A DNA stretch of 64,000 nucleotides, taken from NCBI RefSeq assembly GCF_040545875.1, contig NZ_JBEPMR010000005.1. One strand, given 5' to 3'. Shown one piece after another: positions 52,464 to 61,581 of the stretch. This stretch comes from Faecalicatena_A orotica. Its GTDB lineage: Bacteria > Bacillota > Clostridia > Lachnospirales > Lachnospiraceae. The notes below the pieces were generated by a model that was given only the letters and a program-made list of their open reading frames with translations, did not search any database and was not told the origin of the DNA. Both the position numbers and the translations under genes were made by a program. Positions within the stretch are counted from its first letter, which is position 1. The number at the start of each line of letters is the position of its first letter.

Positions 52464-54410
52464 CTACCGAAAAAGATTTATAAACTTCTCCCATGCACTT
52501 TCTTTTTTTGTATCTTCTGTCCCCGGCTTCTCAGTCTCCGGCCTGCTGATCCCTTCTGTAGAGAGTACGAACTGTACCGCCCCGACATTTCTGTTTTTAA
52601 CAGATGTAAAAGATACCGGCTTAAAATCATTGTTCGTATATTTATCCAGCATTTCATCAATGCCTTTCCTGATTTCTTCCGGCAGCTTTGCCGCGGACTC
52701 ATTCAGAGTGTCCAGCCCTCCTGACAGCTGGGCCGCCCCGTCCGACAGTTCCTTTGCCCCGTCATCCAGACTGTTTACACCGCCAAGCAGGCCGGATGCA
52801 CCATCTGCTGTCTGGCTGATACCGCCTGACAGTCCTGCAGTTCCTTCCACCAGACTGCCGATACCGCTGTGAATTTCTGCATATCCCCCTGCAAGGCTTT
52901 TTACTCCGTCCATATATTGGGACAGTCCCTCATGGAATCCTGCGTACTGGCCGGCAAGCTGTGTCATCCCATCAGACAGCGTTTTCAGGCCTTCCGGGTC
53001 CATACCATCCAAAGCTCCTAGCTGCGTGGACATTCCCCGCAGATTCTGCACCATCTCTGTCATCCCGCCCTGAAGCTGTTCCAGATTTTGTTTGATTCCC
53101 TGATAAGTTCCGATTACAGCCATAGCTGCTGTATAGTTGTTTACCAGTTTCCCAAACACCGCCTGTGTCTCAGGAGATGTTCCTTTCAGTTCTTCCGAAG
53201 CCGCATATAATTCTTCTGCCGTGACATCCTGCATTGGGTACTGTGCGATAACCTGGTCCATTACCTGAAACAGGCCGGCATATCCTGTCTGCACCTGTTC
53301 CAGCGCACCGGCCAGACTGTCCAGTCCTCCGGGCAGCTCCTTCAGCGGTGTAAGATCAAGGTTTCCAAGATCCTGTACCCCTGCTTTCAACATCTGCAGT
53401 GCCTGATTGATTTCCCCGGAACCGTTAAGCAGTTCATCGGAGAGGGACGCCATCTGGTTCAGACCTTCCTTAAACTCACCCGACCCTGACTGTAAAAGCC
53501 CTGCACCGCTGCTGATACTCTCGGCACCTTCTTTCAGCCGGCCAATCCCCTGATTAAACTCGTTCACACCACTTTTGAGTTCCGCGGTGCCTCCATGCAG
53601 GGCCGACGCACCGTTTTTTAACTGTTTTGCCCCGCTGTCCAGTTCTGTTACCCCCTGGCTTAGCTGGTTCAGTCCGTCTGTAAGCCTGTCGATTTCACCG
53701 ATATCAATCATGTCCGCCCCCGCCGAAAATGGGACGGCCGCTATAGAAATCCCACTCATGGAAAATGTATCCGCATCTGTACTGATCCGCATCTTTCCAG
53801 CAGTCTCAGGCATGACAGTAAACGTGATCTGCTTATCTGACCCGGCATTTGCCAGCACCGCATCCTCTGCCTTTATATTACGGCAGATAGACGTATCCAG
53901 TGTTATTGTTACCTGCAGCATATATTTTTCATAAAATATCTTATCCGCCTCCGGGTTCTGCCTTGTGTCAATCCCGATTCCGATTTTCCCTGATGCGCCG
54001 CCAAGTTTTTCCGCAGGGACCGCTTTTCCGTCCAGAGTATAAGTAATCTCTATTACCCACGGAAGATTTTTTCCAGTCATATTCCCCTGATAATAAAATC
54101 TTCCCTTTCTGGCATCCACACTCACTTTATCACCTGTATAATGAAGTTCACCCATATCCGTCAGGTTTTCCAGAAGGGCATAGTCCCCATAGTCCGTAAT
54201 TGTGCCGTCCTGAGGCATATCAAATGCATTTACAACGTATATTTCCTTCACCTGCCCGTCCGGCTTCATTGAAGAATATACGACCTCTTCCTTCGTAATC
54301 TGCGCGGGCTCCCCGGCATGCACCTGCATGCCCGTCATGCAGAGTGCTGCAGACAACAGGATTGATATCGCGGACAGGAATCTGCCTGTCCCCGTTCTAT
54401 GTTTTCTCAT
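52464..54410 (-). CDS. LxxG heptad-repeat protein, partner of the MMPL exporter
   Basis: A 648-residue exported or membrane-associated protein. It has a signal peptide (about 1-33), a beta-rich domain (about 35-220), then a long heptad repeat of the xxxLxxG type (about 230-580: LNQLSQGVTELDSGAKQLKNG and similar, trimmed), as in YhgE/Pip-like proteins. It ends with a charged tail. The GGA-rich site precedes the start. It overlaps the MMPL gene by 4 bases (ATGA). Such proteins are tied to RND/MMPL exporters in Firmicutes and may bridge or gate them. No cargo is named. Confidence 0.82.
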   Translation of the reverse strand: MRKHRTGTGRFLSAISILLSAALCMTGMQVHAGEPAQITKEEVVYSSMKPDGQVKEIYVVNAFDMPQDGTITDYGDYALLENLTDMGELHYTGDKVSVDARKGRFYYQGNMTGKNLPWVIEITYTLDGKAVPAEKLGGASGKIGIGIDTRQNPEADKIFYEKYMLQVTITLDTSICRNIKAEDAVLANAGSDKQITFTVMPETAGKMRISTDADTFSMSGISIAAVPFSAGADMIDIGEIDRLTDGLNQLSQGVTELDSGAKQLKNGASALHGGTAELKSGVNEFNQGIGRLKEGAESISSGAGLLQSGSGEFKEGLNQMASLSDELLNGSGEINQALQMLKAGVQDLGNLDLTPLKELPGGLDSLAGALEQVQTGYAGLFQVMDQVIAQYPMQDVTAEELYAASEELKGTSPETQAVFGKLVNNYTAAMAVIGTYQGIKQNLEQLQGGMTEMVQNLRGMSTQLGALDGMDPEGLKTLSDGMTQLAGQYAGFHEGLSQYMDGVKSLAGGYAEIHSGIGSLVEGTAGLSGGISQTADGASGLLGGVNSLDDGAKELSDGAAQLSGGLDTLNESAAKLPEEIRKGIDEMLDKYTNNDFKPVSFTSVKNRNVGAVQFVLSTEGISRPETEKPGTEDTKKESAWEKFINLFR

Positions 54411-56467
54411 TTCTTCACCTCCCGGTAAAATGTACAGTGGTACGTTACTGCCCCGATTGCCTTGTCCAGCAGAAGCAGCAGCATAGGAAGTATGACGGCA
54501 ACCATCGCCAGTGAAAGGAATGTCCCCCGGCCCAGCAGCAGTCCCAGCTCGGCTACGATGGGGTTGGAAGAGGTCAGTTTCAGGCAGAACCCCGCGGAGG
54601 CGAGGATCAGCGCAGAAGTCATGATTGCAATGAGGTTCCGGTTCAGCACACCCGTTATTGCCTCTTTCTTCCCCATTTCCTTTCTGCGGTTCATGTAATT
54701 GCTGGTAATAAAAATCGCATAGTCTATGGTTGCGCCCAGCTGTACCGTATTGATGACAAGGAAGCCGATGTATACAAGAGAATTCCCTGCAAAATATGGC
54801 ACCGACAGGTTAATCCAGATGGCTGCTTCTATAATGAACAAAAGGATAACCGGAATGAGCAGTGACTTAAAGGTCAGGAAAAGTACGAGGGCAATCGCCG
54901 CAATTGCAATGCCATTTACCAGTTTCGTATCACTGGATACGACCTGCTTCATGTCATACAGATTCGTGCTCTGACCGCATGAATAGTACTCACTGTAATA
55001 GCTCCCTGCCGTCTTCCTGATTTTGCTTACCAGATCAAATGCTTCTTTCCCTTCCTCCTTTGTATCCGTATCGACCACAATCCGTGCATAGTGCTCCGAA
55101 TAGAAGTTATCTAAAATCCGGCTGTCCAGATACCCTGGCGGAATCGTACTGCCTACACTTACCGCATAGGAAACGACACTGTTCACATGGTCCATCTTTT
55201 CCAACTCCCTGCTCAGCAGAAGTTCCTTCGCCATATCGCCCTTCGGCACCAACAGCACGACAGACGTCGACTGTCCGAATACTTCGTTGATTTTCCGGCT
55301 GTCCTGTCCCAGCTTCATGGCTGCATTGGCTTCCCCCATGCCATAGATGAAATTCGATCTGGCCTGCGCCAGGTAGCATGGAACAATCAGCAGAAGCACA
55401 ACGATAAATGCCGGTATCCGCAGCTTAAGCAGCACACCCCCTGCCCGTTTCAGTTCCGGAATAAGCTTCCTGTGTTTCGTCCGGTCAATCAGACCACAGC
55501 ATAATAATGTAAGCGCCGGCAGGAACACCATAACCGACAGATAACTGAAGATTATGCCTTTTACAAGGTTCAATCCCAGATCTGAACCGATCCTGAAGCG
55601 CATAAACATCAGCGCCATAAAGCCGAACAAAGTAGTTGCCGCACTCGCCGCTACCGAAGGAAATGCCAGATGCATCGCCTTTACCATCGCACTCTCCACA
55701 TCATCCGTGAGTTTACGCTGCTCTTCAAAGTTATGAAGCAGGAAAATCGCGTAGTCCAGAGATACCGCCATCTGGAGAATCGGGCTTATTGCCTGGGTAA
55801 TATAAGAGATTTCCCCGAGGAAGAAATTACTTCCCATATTAATCAGGACTGAGATCCCGATGGTCGCAAGAAAGAGAACCGGCTCAATCCAGGAAGATGA
55901 GGTCAGCAGCAGAATCACAATAATCAGGGGAACCAGAATCATCATCGCGTTCATCGATTCCTTCACCGAGATTTTCTGTGAGAATGCATTGGAGGCTGCG
56001 TCTCCGTCGACAGCATTTTCTTCGCCAATCAGCTCATAGACTGCATTGGTGGCATCCATCTCTTTTCCCTTATGTACCGTCACTGTAAACAGCGCATTCC
56101 CGTCCCTATAGTAGGACTGCACCGTATCTCTGTCCTGTGTTTCAAGGGGTTCCTTCAGGTTTACCACATCATCCAGCCACATCACGGCATCCACGCCGTC
56201 AATTGCTTCGAGCTGTTCTTTATACTCCAGCGCCTCCGGTAAAGTGACATCATAGATCATGACCCGCTCGTTCGGCACTGCTGCATGGAACTCCTTATCC
56301 ATAACCTTGAGGGCCACCGTAGATTCTGCATCTTCCGGCAGATAATCTGCTAAAGTATAATTGACCTTTACCTTTGTCATCAAAACAGCGCATATGCAGG
56401 TGAGCACAAGGAAAATCCACACGACCAGCTTCCTGTGTATCGTCACCTTGCGGGCTATCCGTTCCAT
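54407..56467 (-). CDS. MMPL/RND-family transporter
   Basis: A 686-residue transporter with twelve helices in two sets and two large outside loops (about 35-175 and 380-510). Family marks are the SLDYAIFLLHNFEEQR and GATIDYAIFITSNYMNRR helices (trimmed), which in the MmpL class carry the proton-relay acidic residues. N-terminal FHRKLVVWIF and the HKGKEMDATNAVYEL region match. GGGAGGTGG precedes the ATG. Export of a lipid or peptide is possible. Confidence 0.9.
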   Translation of the reverse strand: MERIARKVTIHRKLVVWIFLVLTCICAVLMTKVKVNYTLADYLPEDAESTVALKVMDKEFHAAVPNERVMIYDVTLPEALEYKEQLEAIDGVDAVMWLDDVVNLKEPLETQDRDTVQSYYRDGNALFTVTVHKGKEMDATNAVYELIGEENAVDGDAASNAFSQKISVKESMNAMMILVPLIIVILLLTSSSWIEPVLFLATIGISVLINMGSNFFLGEISYITQAISPILQMAVSLDYAIFLLHNFEEQRKLTDDVESAMVKAMHLAFPSVAASAATTLFGFMALMFMRFRIGSDLGLNLVKGIIFSYLSVMVFLPALTLLCCGLIDRTKHRKLIPELKRAGGVLLKLRIPAFIVVLLLIVPCYLAQARSNFIYGMGEANAAMKLGQDSRKINEVFGQSTSVVLLVPKGDMAKELLLSRELEKMDHVNSVVSYAVSVGSTIPPGYLDSRILDNFYSEHYARIVVDTDTKEEGKEAFDLVSKIRKTAGSYYSEYYSCGQSTNLYDMKQVVSSDTKLVNGIAIAAIALVLFLTFKSLLIPVILLFIIEAAIWINLSVPYFAGNSLVYIGFLVINTVQLGATIDYAIFITSNYMNRRKEMGKKEAITGVLNRNLIAIMTSALILASAGFCLKLTSSNPIVAELGLLLGRGTFLSLAMVAVILPMLLLLLDKAIGAVTYHCTFYREVKK

Positions 56468-56547
56468 TCAACCACCTCCCGGTCAGACGTGTACAATGAA
56501 TTATGAAATCGAAATATTCTGATTTTTCAGTTATTTATATTAATATA

Positions 56548-56576
56548 ATTTTACTCTTTTAGTTTTATTCCGTCAA
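56548..56576 (-). promoter_or_regulatory. Promoter of the MMPL operon
   Basis: On the minus strand, TTGACG (56576-56571), a 17-base spacer and TAAAAT (56553-56548), followed by a roughly 80-base leader to the MMPL start. Confidence 0.65.
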
Positions 56577-56636
56577 TTGATATACATTATATTTCATTTG
56601 GGATTGTAAAAGATATGATAGTAATACTCATAACGA

Positions 56637-56671
56637 AATACATCGTCCGACTGGTTACCGGACGATGTATT
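56637..56671. terminator. Hairpin after the YitT gene
   Basis: Perfect 13-base arms AATACATCGTCCG (56637-56649) and CGGACGATGTATT (56659-56671) with a 9-base loop. It lies 45 bases after the YitT stop on the minus strand. T-tract is weak. Confidence 0.65.
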
Positions 56672-56716
56672 CTTAAATATTTAGGAGCAACACTAATAGA
56701 AGTAACGGAAAAGTTT

Positions 56717-57571
56717 CTATTCTTCCTTGAACCCTTCCCCCACAACCTCGTTAGATTCCATGATGACCGTGAATGCTGAAGGATCAACCTCCCGTACCAT
56801 CTTGCGGATGGTATACATCTGCTTATTGTTGCAGGCACACATAACCACCTCTTTTTCAATTCCTGAATAACTGCCGCGTCCTTTCAGAAGGGTAGACCCC
56901 CTGCCGGAATACTTGTCTATCTTGTCAGCCACTTCCTGTCCTTTTTCCGTTACGATAAGAGTCATCTTTCCGGAATCAATACCGTACATAATCTTATCAA
57001 TAACAAGGGTCAGCAGATAGGTAATAATAAATCCATAAATCGTCCCATCCACATCTTTAAAGATTGCCCCGCCGATAGCTACAATAATCGCATCTGTTAT
57101 GAATACGATTCTCCCTAATGTAAGGTGCGGACGCTTCACCTTGATTGCAACCGTAATGAAATCCATCCCCCCTGTGGAAGAGTTGTTCATGAAGATCAGT
57201 GCATATCCGAGCCCTGAAAAAATACCGGTACAGATAGCAGCCAGCATCCTGTCACCGGAATATACAGGCAGAAGCGGCACTACATAGTCAATGATCAGGG
57301 ATGTAATAATAACCGACCTTACCGACCGGATGAAGAACTCCTTCCCAAGAGTCTTGTAACACCCAATCGCGATCGGCACATTTAGAAGCATGGTCACCCA
57401 GCCAATCGGAAGTCCGAATAAATGATAGAAAATCAGGGCAATACCTGAAATTCCCGCCAGTGGAAATGACGCGTTTGCCGCAAAATTGTAAATACCGATA
57501 CCGATCAGAATGCCTCCGGCCACGTCAATCATAATATCATACGCAAGTTTTTTTATGTTCGTTTTTTTCAT
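56717..57571 (-). CDS. yitT: YitT-family membrane protein (DUF161/DUF2179)
   Basis: A 284-residue protein with five to six helices in the N-terminal 200 residues (ILIGIGIYNFAANASFP, GLGYALIFMNNSSTGGMDFI, trimmed) and a cytoplasmic DUF2179 domain (about 200-284: TLLKGRGSYSGIEKEVVMC, trimmed). Function is unknown. The ATG at 57571 follows AGAGAGG; a GTG nine bases upstream is less favourable. It stands alone after the hemerythrin terminator. Confidence 0.88.
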   Translation of the reverse strand: MKKTNIKKLAYDIMIDVAGGILIGIGIYNFAANASFPLAGISGIALIFYHLFGLPIGWVTMLLNVPIAIGCYKTLGKEFFIRSVRSVIITSLIIDYVVPLLPVYSGDRMLAAICTGIFSGLGYALIFMNNSSTGGMDFITVAIKVKRPHLTLGRIVFITDAIIVAIGGAIFKDVDGTIYGFIITYLLTLVIDKIMYGIDSGKMTLIVTEKGQEVADKIDKYSGRGSTLLKGRGSYSGIEKEVVMCACNNKQMYTIRKMVREVDPSAFTVIMESNEVVGEGFKEE

Positions 57572-57612
57572 CTGTCTCACCTCTCTGAATCATAGTTTTC
57601 CCCAATTAAGCA

Positions 57613-57659
57613 CAAAAAAGAACACCTACAAATTATAAATTATAATTCGCATGTGCTCT
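57613..57659 (-). terminator. Terminator after the hemerythrin gene
   Basis: On the minus strand a long imperfect hairpin (57659-57619, A-T rich with a few wobbles) runs AGAGCACATGCGAA to TTTGTAGGTGTTCT and is followed by TTTTTT (57618-57613). Confidence 0.72.
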
Positions 57660-57755
57660 TCTATCCTTTAGTCTAATCTAATTCCGTTCTTTTGTCAACA
57701 CCCGCAAAAGGAATTTCTTTTCCAATACAAGAGTTACCGCTTACGCACCTTCTAT

Positions 57756-58178
57756 CTACAGTCTTTCGCCGTCTTCGCGCATAAACTTGTACTCTGCAAC
57801 AGATGTATCAAACCCTTTGATATGTCTGTACAGCCATTCAATCACGTTCTTATTCACCTGCTCAACAAATGCTGCTGATGGTCCTTCTTCTTCCTCGAGC
57901 ATCTCGTAGAGTTCTTTTACGACTATTCTGAGCTTTTCATGCTCTTCTTTATGTTTCTCAATCCCCGGATACTCAATCTCAGCCTGAAGTTTTTCTTCCT
58001 CACCGAAATGGAATTCTGTGTAGTCAGCCAGAAAATCCAGCGTCTTGATCGCTGCTACTTTTCCCTCGCCGGTCTCACAACTGTCCAGCAGCTTATTGAT
58101 CTTGTCAATCAGCTCCTTGTGCTGTGCGTCGATCATTTCATTTCCTGTTACCAAAGATTCATCAAATTCTGCTCTCAT
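57756..58178 (-). CDS. Bacteriohemerythrin
   Basis: A 140-residue non-heme di-iron protein that binds O2 or NO in the cytoplasm. All ligands are present: H20, H57, E61, H76, H80, H119 and D124. It may guard an anaerobe from oxygen or deliver oxygen to other enzymes. GGAGGAACG precedes the ATG. It is 12 bases downstream of nudC and probably shares its transcript. Confidence 0.95.
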   Translation of the reverse strand: MRAEFDESLVTGNEMIDAQHKELIDKINKLLDSCETGEGKVAAIKTLDFLADYTEFHFGEEEKLQAEIEYPGIEKHKEEHEKLRIVVKELYEMLEEEEGPSAAFVEQVNKNVIEWLYRHIKGFDTSVAEYKFMREDGERL

Positions 58179-58190
58179 ATTACGTTCCTC

Positions 58191-59027
58191 CTATACCTCT
58201 CCATTTTTAAATTTCATAATCATCTCGTTTGTCAGGCTGTCCCGGGATGGTTCCACAGGGATATCTTCCCGCTCAAACCACTCGGCGAGTGCAAGCTCTT
58301 CCTCGTCCAGCGTAATGCTGTCTTCCCCGTCCAGATCGCAATAGAACCCCATAAGTAACGTATCGCTGAAGGACCACGGCTGGCTCTTATAGTAACGTAT
58401 GTTCTTTACCTTCAGGCCGACCTCCTCCATGACTTCCCGCTTAACCGTCTCTTCCACCGTCTCACCGATCTCGACAAATCCGGCAAGCAGTGCATACTTC
58501 TTATAAGTTCTGCCTGCATACTTTGACATCAGTATCCTGTTACCATCCGTCACTCCGATAATCGTAGCCGGACAGATCTTCGGATACTCCATATTATGGC
58601 ACTCTTCACAATAGAGCATCCGCTCCTTTGTATCTTTCTTCATCATCGTACCACAGTGCCCACAATATCTGTGGTTCTTGTACCAGGTATAAAGCTGGTA
58701 TCCGGTGATGCCCGCGAACGCACGGTACTGTGGTTCACCTGCCCTGAAGAGCTCTGTATTTTCCATCGTAAAAGGCGACAGGCGCTCCCGGTTTATCTCT
58801 TCGACCAGATAATATCGCTCATTGTCTATGGAAAATAAATATGTATAATCCTCATAAATCTCTTCATTTAAATGCTCCAGATCTGCAAACGTCGGGTATT
58901 CGATCCCTTCTGCTGTCTTCTTCATTAGTACGGTATGGTCTTCATAATACAGCGCGATACTGTCTTTCTCGGGAGGCAGAGGCCTGTACTCGTTCCTATA
59001 CTCGTGTGGTGCTATGTCCTGAATCAT
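58191..59027 (-). CDS. nudC: NADH/NAD+ diphosphatase and RNA de-capping Nudix hydrolase NudC
   Basis: A 278-residue Nudix enzyme. N-terminal domain (about 1-100), zinc ribbon C-x2-C...C-x2-C (CGHCG and CEECHN), Nudix box GFVEIGETVEETVKREVMEEVGL (trimmed here: G-x5-E-x7-REVMEE), and the NudC signature SQPWSFSDTLLMGF just after the box. Cuts NADH to NMNH and AMP and removes NAD caps from RNA. AGGGAG precedes the ATG. It heads the short nudC-hemerythrin operon. Confidence 0.94.
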   Translation of the reverse strand: MIQDIAPHEYRNEYRPLPPEKDSIALYYEDHTVLMKKTAEGIEYPTFADLEHLNEEIYEDYTYLFSIDNERYYLVEEINRERLSPFTMENTELFRAGEPQYRAFAGITGYQLYTWYKNHRYCGHCGTMMKKDTKERMLYCEECHNMEYPKICPATIIGVTDGNRILMSKYAGRTYKKYALLAGFVEIGETVEETVKREVMEEVGLKVKNIRYYKSQPWSFSDTLLMGFYCDLDGEDSITLDEEELALAEWFEREDIPVEPSRDSLTNEMIMKFKNGEV

Positions 59028-59121
59028 GTTTTCTCCCTGCTTTCATAAATTCCTCTTCCATCATACCACACTTTCATATGGACTTAAATATAAAAATAGA
59101 GATTCCACCGGATACATCATG

Positions 59122-59150
59122 TTGACATTTACTCTGGACTAATAAATAAT
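59122..59150 (+). promoter_or_regulatory. Promoter of the 2-hydroxyacid dehydrogenase gene
   Basis: TTGACA (59122-59127), a 17-base spacer and AATAAT (59145-59150). The gene starts 58 bases later after GAAGGGAG. Confidence 0.65.
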
Positions 59151-59207
59151 AGAGATATTAATAATGTATTCTATTACAATTATTTTAGTATATGAAGGGA
59201 GTCTTAT

Positions 59208-60140
59208 ATGAAAATCGTATTTCTGGATGCAAAAACAATTGGGGAAGATATTGACCTTTCCCGCTATGACAGGCTCGGTCAAGTTGTTAAATACCCCTTT
59301 ACCTCCGCTGCAGAAGTTCCTGAGAGAGTCACCGATGCCGATGTACTCGTGGTCAACAAAATACAGATTAATGAGGAAACCATCCACACGGCCCGGAACC
59401 TGAAGCTGGTCTGCGTCACTGCCACGGGCACTAATAATCTGGACAAGGACTATCTGGAAAAAAGAGGCATTGCCTGGCGCAATGTAGCCGGCTATTCTAC
59501 GGAGTCAGTCGCACAGCATACCTTTGCCATGCTCTTCTATCTGATGGAAAAGCTCCGCTATTATGACGACTATGTAAAAAGCGGGCGGTATGCGGGTGAT
59601 ACCGACTTCTCTCATTTCGGGGAACACTTCCATGAACTGCATGGCATGACCTGGGGCATCATCGGGCTCGGCAATATCGGGCGCAGGGTAGCTGACATTG
59701 CCAGCCTCTTCGGCGCAAAAATCATCTATTACTCACCGTCAGGCGCCGCACCGCAGGAAGGTTATCAGCAGACAGATCTTGACACACTGCTGTCCTCCTC
59801 TGATATTGTATCTGTCCATGCCCCTCTGAATGAACATACTAACGGTCTTATGAATCAGTCAGCATTTCAAAAAATGCAGCCGCATGCCATCTTCCTGAAT
59901 CTTGGCCGTGGCCAGATTGTATTAGAAGACGCGCTTGCCGCTGCATTAAATAAAAATCAGATCGCTGCTGCCGGTCTGGATGTGCTCTCAGAGGAACCGA
60001 TGTCAAAGCACAGTCCTCTCCTTCAGATCCAGGACAGCAAAAAACTCTTTATCACGCCCCACATCGGCTGGGCGAGTGTGGAATCACGCACCCGGCTTAT
60101 GGATATCATTGCGGGCCAGATCAGTTCTTTCTTTTCTTAA
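59208..60140 (+). CDS. D-isomer-specific 2-hydroxyacid dehydrogenase
   Basis: A 310-residue NAD-dependent enzyme converting 2-keto acids to D-2-hydroxyacids. The catalytic domain (1-98 and C-terminal end) and NAD domain with GIIGLGNIGRR (GxGxxG) are present. The catalytic Arg is in NLGRGQIV, the Glu in SEEPM and the His in TPHIGWA. It resembles glycerate or lactate dehydrogenases; the substrate is not settled. Its stop overlaps the lspA-like gene by 20 bases in convergent orientation. Confidence 0.92.
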   Translation: MKIVFLDAKTIGEDIDLSRYDRLGQVVKYPFTSAAEVPERVTDADVLVVNKIQINEETIHTARNLKLVCVTATGTNNLDKDYLEKRGIAWRNVAGYSTESVAQHTFAMLFYLMEKLRYYDDYVKSGRYAGDTDFSHFGEHFHELHGMTWGIIGLGNIGRRVADIASLFGAKIIYYSPSGAAPQEGYQQTDLDTLLSSSDIVSVHAPLNEHTNGLMNQSAFQKMQPHAIFLNLGRGQIVLEDALAAALNKNQIAAAGLDVLSEEPMSKHSPLLQIQDSKKLFITPHIGWASVESRTRLMDIIAGQISSFFS

Positions 60141-60600
60141 CATGGAACAGCGAGGACAAAACCATTAAAATACTGCCCCCGAGGATGAAAAAATCACCGA
60201 GATTATACGTAATTTCTGTGATTTTTTTCCATTTGGTACGAAAACCCACGTAATCAATCACATATCCGCGGATCCACCTGTCAAATATATTACTCCATGC
60301 CCCCGCTGTCATCAGTGAGAGTCCCGCCTTTTTCAGGAAATGCTTTTTCCGCATCAGAGTGATCAGCTGGTAAATCGTAAGGAGCATTGCTACTACCGTG
60401 GATGACACCTTTACAAACTCAGGTTCATTCTCCAGCAGGTTCAGGCACATTCCCTTGTTATACTCCTTGCGCAGGATCACTTTCCCGCCTCCAAAAGTAC
60501 GTTCCTCACCACGTTTCATGTAACCTTCCACATATGATTTCGCAGCGATATCAATCAGAGTCAAACAGAGGGTCAGACTCATAATAACCAGGATAGCCAT
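60121..60600 (-). CDS. lspA: Signal peptidase II-like protein
   Basis: A 159-residue membrane protein with four helices, resembling lipoprotein signal peptidase. The catalytic-type motifs are present: the first Asp in SNIFDRWIRGYVIDY (NxxDRxxxGxVxD) and the second in YNLGDFFI (NxxD). The N-terminal segment NKGMCLNLLEN differs from the usual NxGAAF. It could be a paralogue; typical lspA genes lie next to rluD, not here. GGGGGG precedes the ATG. Confidence 0.75.
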   Translation of the reverse strand: MAILVIMSLTLCLTLIDIAAKSYVEGYMKRGEERTFGGGKVILRKEYNKGMCLNLLENEPEFVKVSSTVVAMLLTIYQLITLMRKKHFLKKAGLSLMTAGAWSNIFDRWIRGYVIDYVGFRTKWKKITEITYNLGDFFILGGSILMVLSSLFHVKKRKN

Positions 60601-60610
60601 AAAATCCCCC

Positions 60611-61363
60611 CTAATCTTCCATCATCTGTTTTACTTTTTCCTCGGCCTCTTCCGCCATCTTCTTAGCAGATTCTGCAAAGTCCGCTGTCTTATCTTTCAC
60701 CAGATCGGCCGCGTCTGCCGTTTTGTCCCGCATCATATCCGCTGCATCAGACGCTTTTTCTTTTATTGTTTCAGCCGCATCTGCCGTCTTTTCTTTTATC
60801 GTTTCAGCCGCATCTGCTGTCTTTTCCTTCACAGTCTCTGCTGCATCTGCCGTCTTTTCCTTCACAGTCTCTGCTGCATTGGCTGTCTTTTCTTTGACAG
60901 TCTCTGCTGCATCCTCTGCCTTATCTTTGACAGTCTCCGCCACATCTTCAGCTTTTTCCTTCACTGCATCGGCATAATCTGCTGTCTCCTGCGCTGCTTT
61001 CTCAGGAGCTTTTGCTCCACAGTACGGACAGTAAGCCATGTCCCTTGCCACAGACTTTCCGCATCCGTCACAGGTCACATCGCCTTTCACATCGGAAATC
61101 TGCTGCTCATACTTTCCAATACTCTCCTCCCTGTTCTGGATCGCTTCGCAGATACCGATTGCCTCCGCATCTACGACTTCCCCTTCTTTATAATGGTCAT
61201 ATACCATCTTTCCCAGATCCATATAATCTCTCTCATTGCCGCGTTCCAGTGTCCTGATCTGATTCTTCAGGCGCTGTACCTCAACTGCCTCACCCGCTTT
61301 ATTTGTCACTGTCTCCGCAGTCTCACCAATCTTTCTCCCCAAGTCTTCAAAAAATGATTTCAT
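60611..61363 (-). CDS. Zinc-ribbon protein with LEA-like 11-residue repeats
   Basis: A 250-residue protein of unknown function. It has a helical N-terminal part (about 1-95, with coiled-coil like LKNQIRTLERG), then a zinc ribbon CDGCGKSV...CPYCG (about residues 97-117), then ten 11-residue repeats (about 130-240) of the form AAETVKEKTAD. Repeats like these form amphipathic helices and recall LEA group 3 and YtxH-type stress proteins. The start at 61363 has AAGGGAGA upstream. It lies 10 bases upstream of the lspA-like gene on the same strand. Confidence 0.75.
   Translation of the reverse strand: MKSFFEDLGRKIGETAETVTNKAGEAVEVQRLKNQIRTLERGNERDYMDLGKMVYDHYKEGEVVDAEAIGICEAIQNREESIGKYEQQISDVKGDVTCDGCGKSVARDMAYCPYCGAKAPEKAAQETADYADAVKEKAEDVAETVKDKAEDAAETVKEKTANAAETVKEKTADAAETVKEKTADAAETIKEKTADAAETIKEKASDAADMMRDKTADAADLVKDKTADFAESAKKMAEEAEEKVKQMMED
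60640..60970. repeat. 33-bp coding tandem repeat array encoding LEA-like units
   Basis: About ten in-frame 33-base units, each specifying 11 residues. Neighbouring copies, such as those near 60767-60866, are nearly identical at the DNA level. Copies at both ends are more diverged, suggesting expansion by slippage within the centre. Confidence 0.8.
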
Positions 61364-61450
61364 GTCTGTCAGTCTCCCTTCGTATTTGAATCCGTTATCT
61401 TTCCGGATTATAGTCCGGAAACACAATGCAGCGATTCCTTATTTATATAC

Positions 61451-61478
61451 ATTATACCCCATAAATGCACAACTTCAA
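61451..61478 (-). promoter_or_regulatory. Promoter of the zinc-ribbon gene
   Basis: On the minus strand, TTGAAG (61478-61473), a 16-base spacer and TATAAT (61456-61451), about 88 bases before the start. An 8-base perfect hairpin TTTCCGGA/TCCGGAAA (61400-61421) lies in the leader. Confidence 0.62.
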
Positions 61479-61581
61479 CCGATTTTCTTTTATTTAATAT
61501 TAATATAATAACTTGCCAGCGGGTTATAATTCCAGATGTACCATACATATATTGTTTATAAAAAATGATAGGAAAACAATT

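Noticed and set aside
60723..60977. Repetitive 33-bp array considered as a CRISPR array
   Set aside because: There are no spacers; the units are contiguous, in frame, and encode the 11-residue protein repeat on the minus strand.
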